A stretch of DNA of 64,000 bases from Synechococcus sp. 8F6 (GTDB lineage Bacteria > Cyanobacteriota > Cyanobacteriia > PCC-6307 > Cyanobiaceae): contig NZ_NQKZ01000006.1 in NCBI RefSeq assembly GCF_002252665.1, positions 1 to 64,000 of the forward strand, in the 5' to 3' direction. The notes beneath the pieces are model-generated. The model had not been told where the DNA came from, ran no database searches, and saw only the letters and a list, made by a program, of their open reading frames with translations. This document shows, piece by piece, positions 7,976-19,448 of this stretch; positions within the stretch are counted from its first letter, which is position 1, and every line of letters starts with the position of its first letter. The translations under genes were made by a program, and so were the position numbers.

Positions 7976-8605
7976 ATGATAGGTATTACCCTAAAATTCG
8001 CTAAAATTCTAGCTGGGCACTACAGTAATTTCTCCCAGGCACAGCAAGACCCCGTAAATTTCGCCCATATCAATATCTATTTTCGCCCGCTGCCTTGGGA
8101 AGTATTTCAGGGCCCTGGCTTTTACTCCGAGCAAAGCTATGGGCATGATCCTTGGCGACCTTATAGGCAAGGCGTACATCGACTGATTTCAACCGAGAAG
8201 GTGCAGATTGTTGAGAATTTTGGATTCGACCAACCAATTCGCTTAGCTGGAGCAGGCTTCACGCCTAAACTGCTTAAGCTTATTCATATTGATCGCCTTA
8301 AACAGCGCTGCGGTTGCGCGATGCATTTCCAAGAGACGACACCGGGTTGCTTCAGCGGAAAGGTAGAGCCTGGGAATAAATGCCTAGTGCCACGCGACGG
8401 GCAGCCTACCTATCTAGTGAGTGAGGTGTTGGTTGATCATGAAAACTGGATTAGTAGAGATCAGGGTTTTGATCCAGCTACTAATACCTTGCAATGGGGC
8501 TCAGAACATGGGCCACTACGTTTTGAACGCGTGGCTAGCTTTGAGAATGAGGTGACAGCTGAGTGGGCACGTCTAATTAAACATAAGGGAGAAGAACCTA
8601 AATAA
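7976..8605 (+). CDS. cpeT: T-type bilin lyase family protein CpeT
   Basis: A 209-residue member of the CpeT/CpcT family, lyases or bilin chaperones acting on the C-terminal beta-subunit cysteine. Motifs: AGHYSNFSQAQQDP, then NIYFRPLPWEVFQGPGFYSE with QSYGHDPWRPYRQGVHRLI, and later HFQETTPGCFSGKVEP with LVSEVLVD, all typical of the family. It starts 8 bases after the lyase stop and its own stop is followed after a single base by the cpeR start. The neighbourhood (PE linkers, cpeR) supports CpeT rather than CpcT. Confidence 0.88.
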   Translation: MIGITLKFAKILAGHYSNFSQAQQDPVNFAHINIYFRPLPWEVFQGPGFYSEQSYGHDPWRPYRQGVHRLISTEKVQIVENFGFDQPIRLAGAGFTPKLLKLIHIDRLKQRCGCAMHFQETTPGCFSGKVEPGNKCLVPRDGQPTYLVSEVLVDHENWISRDQGFDPATNTLQWGSEHGPLRFERVASFENEVTAEWARLIKHKGEEPK

Positions 8606-8606
8606 G

Positions 8607-8939
8607 TTGGATAAAACTGAAACACTGCAAACTGACGGAGAAGCTATCCGCCAATTCCGTAGCTGGATTCGCTCGCAGCACCTGGTTTGCCAAGGCCAAG
8701 ACTTTATTTTTGAAACAATCGATCATAGTCAGCTTGAGCGTTTTGAAGCCTGCCTAAATATGATTGGTGGGCAAGTGCGGTCTGTAAGAGCAATTGGAAA
8801 CTGGCCCATGGGGCCCCGTCGAACATTCAAGATCCTGAGAGCTGACGCAGCTGTGCCGAGGCCCAAAGGCCTGGAAATCCAACGCTACTGGGCTGAGCGT
8901 GGCTCCTTTCAGACCCGGTTTTCTGAAATAAGCAGTTGA
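8607..8939 (+). CDS. cpeR: CpeR, activator of phycoerythrin genes
   Basis: This 110-residue protein matches my memory of CpeR, the small activator needed for cpeBA expression in chromatically adapting cyanobacteria. Diagnostic stretches are RSWIRSQHLVCQGQDFIFET near residues 18-37, QLERFEACLNMIGGQV and GNWPMGPRRTFKILRA. The start is TTG at 8607, one base after the cpeT stop, so translation is probably coupled to cpeT. The last 31 bases overlap the end of cpeY on the other strand. CpeR closes the operon, consistent with its place in cpeCDESTR. Confidence 0.8.
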   Translation: MDKTETLQTDGEAIRQFRSWIRSQHLVCQGQDFIFETIDHSQLERFEACLNMIGGQVRSVRAIGNWPMGPRRTFKILRADAAVPRPKGLEIQRYWAERGSFQTRFSEISS

Positions 8940-10297
8940 CGCCTACGATCTACTAAAACATCAGGATCCTGCACGGCAAAAGCATTCTGTAAAAGCTGAA
9001 TTATTTCATGGTTATTCCCAACATCAATTGAATCAAGACCTATCAATGCCGCATAACGTAGCTCCCAGCTTGGCGTGAAATCGGAGGACAAGAGCTGCCG
9101 CACACTTTTGCACCATATATCAGGGAAATGCTTATTCAAAGCCAAGCAAGCAGCCGGTCTTGATTTGCCGAATTGTGGGCGCTTGCTATTCATAGCTTCC
9201 AGCAGCAATGCCTCAATCTCAGAAGTAGCAGCGCAAGGCCAGATTTCCACACTACCAAGAAGCTGAATGAAGAAGTAATGAGCGCCGTAGTCATTAAAAG
9301 CATCCTCCTGCCATCGCTTCCAGAAAACAGGCCAGAGCTCCTCTGCTGGCCTATGCTTCAATGTGGACAATGCTAGGTAGCAACGGCTAAAGTCAGTACC
9401 AAAAAACTCATCAAATAAAAATAATATGGTGGGTTCAGCGTCGTAGCAGTGCGCCAAGACCAAATCCTCTGGCTGATCCAACATCAGCGAATCTAAACAA
9501 GTAAGCAGGTCAAGGCCTGCATATGCTTTTTCTTGGCCCGGCCAGAGTGTCCGCAGAGCGCGCAACCTGAACACAGGGGACACGGGCGCCTTGAGGATCG
9601 AAGGCAGTAGATATGTAGCTCGACAGTCAATTAAATCCTGAATCGCCGACTGCCGGTCCATTTGATTAGGCAGGGTCAGGTGGTCTTCCAACTCTTGAAG
9701 GCGACCGCTATCACCACTGAGCTGTGCAACCCCGGACAAAGCAGCGCCGCGAACCCCTGGATTCGCATCATCTTGCAGCGATTGAAGTACGGGCAAGGCC
9801 CCATGCACTTCTAACCCAACAAGAGCCTGGATAAGAACCCTGCGGCTCTGGCCTGGATCATTAAGTAACAGCAGCATCGCCTGATGGAGTTCAACATCCT
9901 GGCAATTGAGCTGAAGAAGGGCCCAGGCGGCATTTTCAATGAGATAGTGATCGTTACTCCTTAGGCAACGCCCAATACTGGGTATGGCCCGTTGAACCCC
10001 AAGCCTGCCCAAAACTTCGACCGCTTTTCGGCGCGCAAGATTAACCGCCTGTTCGCCCGAAGAATTATCAATGAGCCGCAATAATGCCTCCTCCGTTTTA
10101 TCGCCGGGGAAATTCACGAGATGGGCGGCCGCCATGTAGTAGTCGCTGGCAGAATCAAGCGAGTCAAGAGATTGTTCAAGAATCGCTAGCGCATCATGAT
10201 GGCTGAGCCCGGGATGAATATTGTCATAACTGTTGCTGGAGCTTGCCAAAATACTGTCCTCAAAAGTCAAAGGGGGCGAAGCTGTGTAGCTCAACAT
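8909..10297 (-). CDS. cpeY: E/F-type phycoerythrobilin lyase CpeY
   Basis: A 462-residue protein built of HEAT-like helical repeats, as in the E/F lyase clan. CpeY, usually with CpeZ, attaches phycoerythrobilin to alpha-PE Cys82. Seen here: a helical repeat region from about residue 30 to 240 (AVEVLGRLGVQRAIPSIGRC, ENAAWALLQLN, VRGAALSGVAQL) followed by a less repetitive C-terminal half (DEFFGTDFSRCYLALSTLKHR, FNDYGAHYFFIQLLGSVEIW) characteristic of CpeY/MpeY rather than CpcE. Without PE-II genes in the window CpeY is more likely than MpeY. It converges on cpeR with a 31-base 3' overlap. The CpeZ candidate is at 12096-12740. Confidence 0.85.
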   Translation of the reverse strand: MLSYTASPPLTFEDSILASSSNSYDNIHPGLSHHDALAILEQSLDSLDSASDYYMAAAHLVNFPGDKTEEALLRLIDNSSGEQAVNLARRKAVEVLGRLGVQRAIPSIGRCLRSNDHYLIENAAWALLQLNCQDVELHQAMLLLLNDPGQSRRVLIQALVGLEVHGALPVLQSLQDDANPGVRGAALSGVAQLSGDSGRLQELEDHLTLPNQMDRQSAIQDLIDCRATYLLPSILKAPVSPVFRLRALRTLWPGQEKAYAGLDLLTCLDSLMLDQPEDLVLAHCYDAEPTILFLFDEFFGTDFSRCYLALSTLKHRPAEELWPVFWKRWQEDAFNDYGAHYFFIQLLGSVEIWPCAATSEIEALLLEAMNSKRPQFGKSRPAACLALNKHFPDIWCKSVRQLLSSDFTPSWELRYAALIGLDSIDVGNNHEIIQLLQNAFAVQDPDVLVDRRRQLLISENRV

Positions 10298-10417
10298 TGG
10301 CCTGATCCCAACTCTGATGGCCGGCAGGGCAAGCGCGCTGAAAGTTTAAGAATTATGTGTCTTGACGCAACCCGGCCCGGTCACGTTCAATATGAAACCA
10401 TCTAAAATAGACGCTCG

Positions 10418-10678
10418 ATGGGACCCCATCAATGTGGTGCACTTCTGGTTGTTACAAGCATCAATTCTGAAACTCCCCAGAGAGTTGCTCAGAAGCTGCT
10501 AGTTCCGCGCCATATGCTGAGCCATGCCATGCAGCAACTACACCAGAACGGAATCCCTGTTACGAAGGTGGAACCGCTTGAGGCTTCCAACTCGGCTTCC
10601 GCAGTGGTGACCAAATTGGCTGCCGACCCAGGCGAATCACCCAAAGCTGGACGGCAATCCCCTCGCCGCCGCAAATAG
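10418..10678 (+). CDS. Small protein with a CpcD-like linker motif
   Basis: An 86-residue basic protein. Residues about 8-55 can be laid over the CpcD/rod-capping linker fold: a first strand (GALLVVTSIN), then KLLVPRHMLSHAMQQLHQNG followed by IPVTKVEPL, matching the pattern 'VPxxxLxxxxQxLHRxGxxIxSI'. The C-terminal 30 residues are low-complexity and end in SPRRRK. It stands alone between divergent cpeY and the convergent gene at 10685. If real it may cap or join rods (inference). No strong ribosome-binding site is visible and the start codon is uncertain. Confidence 0.5.
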   Translation: MGPHQCGALLVVTSINSETPQRVAQKLLVPRHMLSHAMQQLHQNGIPVTKVEPLEASNSASAVVTKLAADPGESPKAGRQSPRRRK

Positions 10679-10684
10679 CCCAGC

Positions 10685-11113
10685 TCAGCCCTGAAGCTCG
10701 AACACGCCATCAGGAGCACGCCCCTGTTTGAGCAATTCCCAGTTAATCGACTGAAGAAAAGCGGCGGTGTTCAGAGTCTCCACCACATCGACCCCCCAGT
10801 CGCCCCTCTGCAGCAACGCTCCAGAGGCTCCTTGATCGTCCTTACGACCACCCAAGGCCAAAAGCTGGCACGCATCATCTGTAGCGCCTGTAGAGCAGCG
10901 CAGCTGACGCCAGGCTTGGAGCATGGCCTTGGCCAGATCAATGGGCAGCAGATCCGCTTCCACCTGAACCAACCAGTGGGGGTGGCTCAGTGCCTGAACA
11001 TGGAAATCGGTGGATAGGTGCGCGACAAGCCCCGCCGCCAGATCGGCGGAATTGAGGGCTTTCAGGCTTTCGGAAGCCACCTGAAGGTTGTGGGAGAGCA
11101 AAAAGCGTGTCAT
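10685..11113 (-). CDS. Unknown protein in the phycoerythrin cluster
   Basis: A 142-residue soluble protein of unknown function, starting MTRFLLSHNLQVASESLK. It contains ALSHPHWLVQVEADLLPIDL in the middle and a C-terminal segment GDWGVDVVETLNTAAFLQSI. It has no signal peptide, membrane segment or recognised motif. It is divergently oriented from cpeF with 72 bases between the starts, and it converges on the small CpcD-like gene with a gap of 6 bases. The position suggests a phycobilisome-related job, but nothing in the sequence proves it. Confidence 0.6.
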   Translation of the reverse strand: MTRFLLSHNLQVASESLKALNSADLAAGLVAHLSTDFHVQALSHPHWLVQVEADLLPIDLAKAMLQAWRQLRCSTGATDDACQLLALGGRKDDQGASGALLQRGDWGVDVVETLNTAAFLQSINWELLKQGRAPDGVFELQG

Positions 11114-11174
11114 GTCCTGATCTTGTTAAGCCCACCATAGGATCGCAGCGGCTATCCCTGATAATTTGTCCAAT

Positions 11175-11188
11175 AGGAGGGAACCTTG
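11175..11188 (+). promoter_or_regulatory. Strong Shine-Dalgarno fixing a TTG start for cpeF
   Basis: AGGAGG at 11175-11180 stands 5 bases before a TTG codon at 11186. No ATG or GTG in this frame offers a comparable site, so TTG is taken as the start of the 296-residue lyase. Confidence 0.75.
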
Positions 11189-12076
11189 TCTGCCGAGCTG
11201 TCCGCTACCCCCGCATCTGGGATCCAGCAACTGAGCGTCGAAGAAGCCAACATTCTGGCTACAGAGCTGCGTTCCCAACTTCGTCAGGGGTTAGTTCCTT
11301 CATCCGACACCCCAGCAATTGAGCGCATGGTGGCTGGTCTCGGCGATACCAGGGGCTTGATGCGGCTCACCTTTGCCGAAAGCCTTGGAGCAGTGGGTGC
11401 TGCAGCGGTGCCAACACTCTGCAGTGCATTGCAGTCTCACGACAACGTCACCGTTCGACGTGCTGCAGCTAAGACTCTGACCCTGATTGCAGATCCAGCT
11501 GCCTTGCCCGTCTTACTCGAAACTCTGCTCTCAGATTCGGATCCCGTTGTGCAGGGATCAGCGGTCGGAGCGATGGCTGCAGTCGGCGAGCAGGCTCTCG
11601 ATCCACTCCTCTCAGTGCTGGTTCATCCAAAAGCTTCGGCCATGCAGCAGGGGCTGGCCAGCTGGGGGATTGCTTTTATCGGCGCCAAGGCGCCCGAAGC
11701 GCTTCGCCAAGCAGCCAGCTCTCCTGATGCCAGGATAAGAGCGGCAGCAATAGCAGCTCTCGGCGAACAGATCCAGGCTCTGGGGGATGACGAGGCGAGG
11801 CAGCTGCTGCTAACCGCGCTGGGTGACCTGGACTCCGAAGTGCGGGCAGAAGCTGCAACGCTGATGGGGAAGTTGCAGGAGCCAGAATGGGCCTGTCCGC
11901 GCCTGCTCCCCCTGCTCACCGACTCGGAAGAACAGGTTCGCAAAAACGCTGCTCTATCGCTGATGAAGCTAGGAGCCAGGGATGCATTACCTACATTACA
12001 AGCAAGTGTGGAACAGGAAGTACAACCTGGAGTCAGATTAGTGCTCGAACTAGCAATCAGTCAGCTGAGCAAGTGA
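11186..12076 (+). CDS. cpeF: E/F-type bilin lyase CpeF (MpeU/MpeV-like)
   Basis: A 296-residue protein made almost wholly of HEAT/PBS-lyase repeats (RLTFAESLGAVGAAAVPTLC, VRRAAAKTLTLIADPAALPV, VQGSAVGAMAAVGEQ, IRAAAIAALGE, VRAEAATLMGKL, VRKNAALSLMKLG). Length and repeat order fit CpeF/MpeU-type lyases, which attach a bilin to the doubly linked Cys50/Cys61 site of beta-PE. The matching substrate CpeB, with both cysteines, is encoded nearby at 13369-13929. The TTG start is supported by AGGAGG 5 bases upstream. It is convergent with cpeZ, 19 bases away. A different E/F-clan role cannot be excluded. Confidence 0.72.
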   Translation: MSAELSATPASGIQQLSVEEANILATELRSQLRQGLVPSSDTPAIERMVAGLGDTRGLMRLTFAESLGAVGAAAVPTLCSALQSHDNVTVRRAAAKTLTLIADPAALPVLLETLLSDSDPVVQGSAVGAMAAVGEQALDPLLSVLVHPKASAMQQGLASWGIAFIGAKAPEALRQAASSPDARIRAAAIAALGEQIQALGDDEARQLLLTALGDLDSEVRAEAATLMGKLQEPEWACPRLLPLLTDSEEQVRKNAALSLMKLGARDALPTLQASVEQEVQPGVRLVLELAISQLSK

Positions 12077-12095
12077 GGATGCTTATCGTCTCGCG

Positions 12096-12740
12096 TCAGC
12101 CCGGCTGAGGTTGACGCGCTTGCAGGTCACTTATTCGAGCTAGGGCTGATTCAAGGGTCTCTCGCACATAACTATCTACCTGTGGTTGATGCTGCAGATC
12201 CTTAAGAATCGGTTCGATTGCAGGATCATCAATTTGGGCGAGTGCATTGACAGCAGCTACCGCCTGGGCTGGATTATCTCCACCCACCACTCTTAGCAAC
12301 AGCGGCACCGCCTGCCCACCAACCTGCCCAAGGGCCATCACCGAAGCAACAGCCACAACGGGTGAGTCGTCGCTGAGTGCCTCCTCGAGAGCCCGCATCG
12401 CTGTCTCGGGGAAATGGATCCCAGGCTGGTTTGAAGCCACCTGGGCATAGGCCTTCACGCAGCTGGCGCGGATAGTGCTGTCCGTGCTAGCCATAAGAAG
12501 ATCCGCTAAGGGCAGCAAGGCTGCCGCACCAAAGGCGCCAATACCACGAACAGAAGCCCTGCGTAAAGCTATATCCGGTTGGGCCAACAGACCAAGCAGG
12601 CGAGGAAGAGCTTGCTGAGGCCAATCCCTGACCATAGCCATAAAAGCCTGGCTTTGAATATAAGGATTAGGGTGGGCGAGATCATCAAATAAGATATCTA
12701 ATGCTTCCATTTCCATCGAGAAGAGGGGGAGGGTAGGCAA
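12096..12740 (-). CDS. cpeZ: E/F-type lyase partner CpeZ
   Basis: A 214-residue HEAT-repeat protein of the F-like half of the E/F lyase clan: DLAHPNPYIQSQAFMAMVRD, LRRASVRGIGAFGAAALLPL, ALGQVGGQAVPLLLRV and AVAAVNALAQIDDPAIEPIL. CpeZ works with CpeY on alpha-PE and is also described as a chaperone of PE subunits. It lies 73 bases downstream of cpeA on the same strand, beyond a terminator, so it may need read-through or its own promoter. ATGs encoding residues 1, 9 and 11 are all possible starts; the family usually begins near the MEALDILFDDL stretch. Confidence 0.78.
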   Translation of the reverse strand: MPTLPLFSMEMEALDILFDDLAHPNPYIQSQAFMAMVRDWPQQALPRLLGLLAQPDIALRRASVRGIGAFGAAALLPLADLLMASTDSTIRASCVKAYAQVASNQPGIHFPETAMRALEEALSDDSPVVAVASVMALGQVGGQAVPLLLRVVGGDNPAQAVAAVNALAQIDDPAIEPILKDLQHQPQVDSYVRETLESALARISDLQARQPQPG

Positions 12741-12756
12741 CGCCTGATTTTCACAT

Positions 12757-12780
12757 AAAAAAGGAGGCCCGAAGGCCTCC
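12757..12780 (-). terminator. Rho-independent terminator after cpeBA
   Basis: Read on the minus strand: GGAGGCC, a TTCG tetraloop, GGCCTCC and a run of seven T. The seven-pair GC-rich stem with a UUCG loop is an exceptionally stable form. It lies 33 bases after the cpeA stop and separates abundant cpeBA mRNA from cpeZ. Confidence 0.9.
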
Positions 12781-12813
12781 CTGGGTTGTCCTCAACAATT
12801 AATCAGAAACTGA

Positions 12814-13323
<510 letters not shown>

Positions 13324-13368
13324 TTAATTGAGTTGTAGTGGTTTAAAAAAGCAATCTCTTCGGATGAA

Positions 13369-14253
<885 letters not shown>

Positions 14254-14745
14254 ATGGATGGCCTGGTGGACCTCAGCGGGTATCAGCGCAAATCGGGGCT
14301 GCGGCTGCGGCTGCTGCCGGCCGGAGACGCTGTGGCCCCGAGTGATGCGACTCCTGGAGACCCTGTGGGAGGCCAGCGACCATCGCTGCGGCAAACGCCT
14401 GGCGGCGGTGTTGAACACGCTTGTGGTGGCAATTGAAACCATGGTCACCTGGAGGTTCGACCGGTTCTCAAGGCATTGCTGCTGCAGTGGAGCCCGGGTG
14501 CAGCGCATGTTGGGGCGCCGCCGGCTACAAAGAGCCCAGCCGCTGAAGCGGCTTTGCCAGCTTGATGCCGCTCTGCGCCTGTTCACCAACATCGTCCAAA
14601 CATCGGCCAAGCGAATCCCATTTGAGGAGGCTGACCTTTGGAATGCCGGTGCCCACGACGCCGCCATGACGAACCACTCACCCCGGCCGCCCTGCTGAGG
14701 ACGATCCGCCACAACCAAGCAGCCCTGGTGAACGGCGCAGCCGGT
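14254..14745 (+). pseudogene. Decayed DDE transposase (frameshifted, internally deleted)
   Basis: Pieces of one transposase family appear in order but in different frames: SGYQRKSGLRL (from 14275, HTH region), WEASDHRCGKRL (14366-14401), HGHLEVRPVLKALLLQ (14440-14487, shifted frame), QLDAALRLFTNIVQ (from 14558), and PLTPAALLRTIRHNQAALV (14674-14730, another frame). In intact integrase-core transposases of this kind the corresponding motifs are GYHRKxAxRLL, WEAADRxCGKRL, RHGHL, LRLYxNFFQP and LLRxI, with a DDE core of about 200 residues before the fourth. That core is missing here. The element is clearly dead. It bounds the cpeBA side of the pigment cluster. Confidence 0.75.
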
Positions 14746-14798
14746 TTGGTGAATCGCAGCGGTCGACTGCGTATGCTGACCTTCGCGCTACGCAACCC

Positions 14799-15053
14799 AT
14801 GTCCGACGGCACCACCGCTCGCGCCGACACGTCTGCACTCAACGCATCCGATCCGAGTCGGCAGGAGTTGCAGGAGTCGATTGATCAGCTGGCGGCCTAC
14901 CGCGATCGACTGATCAAAGATGTGATCGGCATGGGGCAAAGACTGAAGCTCCCTCAGAAGCAAGTGGAATTCACCCTGGCTCAGCATCCCGAGCTGCAGA
15001 AGCTAGAAGCAATTCTGGCTCAACTTGAGTCCCAGAAGTCCGAGCAGGACTAA
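14799..15053 (+). CDS. Small conserved-type hypothetical with a helical C-terminal half
   Basis: An 84-residue soluble protein (MSDGTTARADTSALN at the start). Residues about 23-84 are predicted helical from their heptad-like spacing (ELQESIDQLAAYRDRLIKDV, then LKLPQKQVEFTLAQHPELQK and LEAILAQLESQ), so a short coiled coil is likely. It lies immediately upstream of the cpeS-type lyase on the same strand, with 49 bases between its stop and the lyase ATG. The role is unknown; the position suggests it belongs to the cpeS-pebA-pebB unit. Confidence 0.65.
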   Translation: MSDGTTARADTSALNASDPSRQELQESIDQLAAYRDRLIKDVIGMGQRLKLPQKQVEFTLAQHPELQKLEAILAQLESQKSEQD

Positions 15054-15102
15054 CCCCCATCCCCCTCACACCCCCGTGGCACCCGTGGACCCAGCCCGAA
15101 CG

Positions 15103-17191
<2,089 letters not shown>

Positions 17192-17202
17192 CAAAAAGGA
17201 GA

Positions 17203-18378
17203 TCAAAGCAGACCTATGGCATGAAGAGGCCCACTTCCACTGATCAGCTCCACTAGAAAAGCGGAGAATCCGACCATAGCTAAGCGGCCATTCCACACTT
17301 CTGAGCTGTTGTTCCAGCCCCAAGCCCACTTGTCTTGGGGGTAGAGCTTCACAGTGCTGGGCAAAGCCGCCGCCTGGTCAAGATTCACTTCGGGTCCATC
17401 CAGGGCCTGCTGGACGAGTCGCGCAAGCCCCTGGATGAACGCAGGGTTGGTGTCAAGCGCCGGCACACGCCGAAAGTTGGTGATGCCCGATTCGAAAGCC
17501 AGCTTGCGATACTCGATGTCGATCTCTTCGAGGGTCTCGATGTGCTCGCTCACAAAACTGATCGGCACAACTACCAGATCCTTCACACCCTGCCGTCCTA
17601 GCTCCTCCAATGCCTCGTCGGTGTAGGGCTGGAGCCACTCCACAGGGCCCACCCGGCTCTGGTAAGCGAGGGTGAAAGAGTTGCTGTGGCCCAATGTGGC
17701 CTCCAACTTCTCAATGATCAACCGGGCGCAGGTTTCGATCTCCCCTTGGTAGGGATCGCCCGCTTCCTCCACGTAGCTTTTAGGAACACCGTGGGCACTG
17801 AAGAACACGTGGGCGGTATCTGGATCTGGGCAGGCCTGGATCTCGCGGGCGATCAGCCCGGCCATGGCGTCGATATAGCCCAGGTCATCGTGGTAGCTGC
17901 GGATGCATCGAATCGGCAACGCTGCGAAGACAGGATCAGCCTGACGAAGACGCTGAAGCTCCCTGAAACTGGAACCGCTGGTGCTAATCGAGAAATGGGG
18001 ATAAAGAGGCAGCACCACCACCTCATCCACAGCGTCGGCTTTAATATCTGCCACCGCCGATTCGGTGAAGGGGTGCCAGTAGCGCATCGCCACGTAGCTG
18101 GTGGCCTCGATCCCAAGCAGACGCAGGGCACTCTGCAGCTCCCGCGCCTGCTGCTCAGTGATTCGCCGCAGTGGCGAGCCCCCGCCGATAGAGCGATAAG
18201 CCTCCTGCGACTTTCTCGCCCGCAGACTGCTGATCAGCCAAGCCAGAGGTTTCTGCAGAGCTGGGTTGGGTAGCCGGATGATCTCGGGGTCCGAGAACAG
18301 GTTGTAGAGAAAAGGGCCGACATCCTGGATGCGCTCCGGACCCCCGAGGTTCAGCAGGAGAACACCTACCTTGGACAT
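17203..18378 (-). CDS. hemH: Ferrochelatase with C-terminal chlorophyll-binding helix
   Basis: A 391-residue protein that inserts Fe2+ into protoporphyrin IX to make heme, the source of biliverdin here. It starts [19 protein letters not shown] (ATG at 18378; an upstream in-frame ATG adds only 14 unrelated residues). The catalytic region has [18 protein letters not shown] and [16 protein letters not shown]. Residues about 355-391 form the extra HLIP-like helix ([20 protein letters not shown]) found in photosynthetic ferrochelatases; ExxNGRxAMxGF is the chlorophyll-binding motif. Fusion and length are normal for cyanobacteria. Confidence 0.95.
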   Translation of the reverse strand: MSKVGVLLLNLGGPERIQDVGPFLYNLFSDPEIIRLPNPALQKPLAWLISSLRARKSQEAYRSIGGGSPLRRITEQQARELQSALRLLGIEATSYVAMRYWHPFTESAVADIKADAVDEVVVLPLYPHFSISTSGSSFRELQRLRQADPVFAALPIRCIRSYHDDLGYIDAMAGLIAREIQACPDPDTAHVFFSAHGVPKSYVEEAGDPYQGEIETCARLIIEKLEATLGHSNSFTLAYQSRVGPVEWLQPYTDEALEELGRQGVKDLVVVPISFVSEHIETLEEIDIEYRKLAFESGITNFRRVPALDTNPAFIQGLARLVQQALDGPEVNLDQAAALPSTVKLYPQDKWAWGWNNSSEVWNGRLAMVGFSAFLVELISGSGPLHAIGLL

Positions 18379-18671
18379 GGCTTGGCGATCATGAGGCAGC
18401 ACATCACCATAGGCCAACAAACGCTTGCAGCTGCACTCGCTCGATTGATTAAGAAATATTTAGGGTCGGCCTTGGCAGCGAAGTGGATTAAGGCACACCC
18501 CAGCCCCAAGGATCTTTCGCCAGCGGATAATGGCCTGAGAGCCCCATAAACTTTTCGCCTCGGACCTCTGATCACGAAACAACGATTCTGGAAAACCCGA
18601 CTACCGAACTAAAGACAAAGGAAGATTTAGACATCCACGCCAAAGCCGCAGCTGATCGCCAATGGAACCTC

Positions 18672-19448
18672 ATGCGCGCCAGCTTTGATGGCGACTGGCA
18701 AGGAACAACCACCTGGTACGGCCGCAACAGCGACGGCATGAATATGAAGCAGGGCACCGTCAACCCGGAGGCCTCGCATTACGCCATCCGCTTCTCGGAT
18801 GCGCATACGGGTGAATGGCATGGAACAGGCCTTCGATTCGCACCGGGTGGAGAACGCCGCTTCCCCCTATATCGGCACAACTACAACCTCAGCCACAACT
18901 GCTGGCATTTTCCGCAGACTGCAGGTCAGTCGAGCCTGCAAATGGCAGGCAGTTGCACGCGTGCTGGGCATGAAGTGAACTTCTTCAGCGGCCGCAGTCG
19001 TTCGATGCTGGTTGCGCTTTACCAGCAACAACCGGATGGAGAGATGCTGCTGGACTCAATCGCCGCCACACCCTTCCGCTGCCAACGCACTAGTCCTGAC
19101 CCGGAACGCGCTCAGTTTCAATCGTTGGAGGCGGTATTCGAGACCGTCTTTGGCTGGCAAGGAGTGGAATCAGTGATCAGACCCGGATTCAGTTCTAGAA
19201 TTGCGATTTCAAAACAGCGGTTGGCGCCATTCTGTAGCGAATGGTTTATTAAGAATGAAGCAAATGGGCTATTTGAAGATAATTTAATCTGCAGCCTTCC
19301 TGAGAGTTTGCCAAAGCAATCATTTGACCTCCACTTCGGCTGCGTACTAGATCGTCAAAACTTTGTGCATCTGACAATGGAGTTCGATGCCAATTACAAT
19401 CTACTGGCCTGGATAGAACGTCGCTATCAGCCCACCATGCATGGATGA
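18672..19448 (+). CDS. Lipocalin-like hypothetical (DUF3598-like)
   Basis: A protein of at least 258 residues with repeated short beta-rich segments (FDGDWQGTTTWYGRNSDGMN, EWHGTGLRFAPGG, FSGRSRSMLVALYQQQPDGE), resembling DUF3598 and thus the barrel fold shared with CpeS lyases. The frame continues upstream to 18531 with family-like sequence (DIHAKAAADRQWNLMRASF) but without ATG, GTG or TTG. Either ATG 18672 is the start or a rare start (CTG 18588 or ATT 18585) is used. The last 22 bases overlap the convergent epimerase gene. A bilin-related role is only inferred from fold and location. Confidence 0.65.
   Translation: MRASFDGDWQGTTTWYGRNSDGMNMKQGTVNPEASHYAIRFSDAHTGEWHGTGLRFAPGGERRFPLYRHNYNLSHNCWHFPQTAGQSSLQMAGSCTRAGHEVNFFSGRSRSMLVALYQQQPDGEMLLDSIAATPFRCQRTSPDPERAQFQSLEAVFETVFGWQGVESVIRPGFSSRIAISKQRLAPFCSEWFIKNEANGLFEDNLICSLPESLPKQSFDLHFGCVLDRQNFVHLTMEFDANYNLLAWIERRYQPTMHG

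Noticed and set aside
8909-10297. Calling this lyase MpeY
   Set aside because: No PE-II genes are in the window; CpeY is the simpler reading.
17203-17320. Separate high-light-inducible protein gene
   Set aside because: The chlorophyll-binding helix is in frame with ferrochelatase and is a known C-terminal extension of that enzyme.
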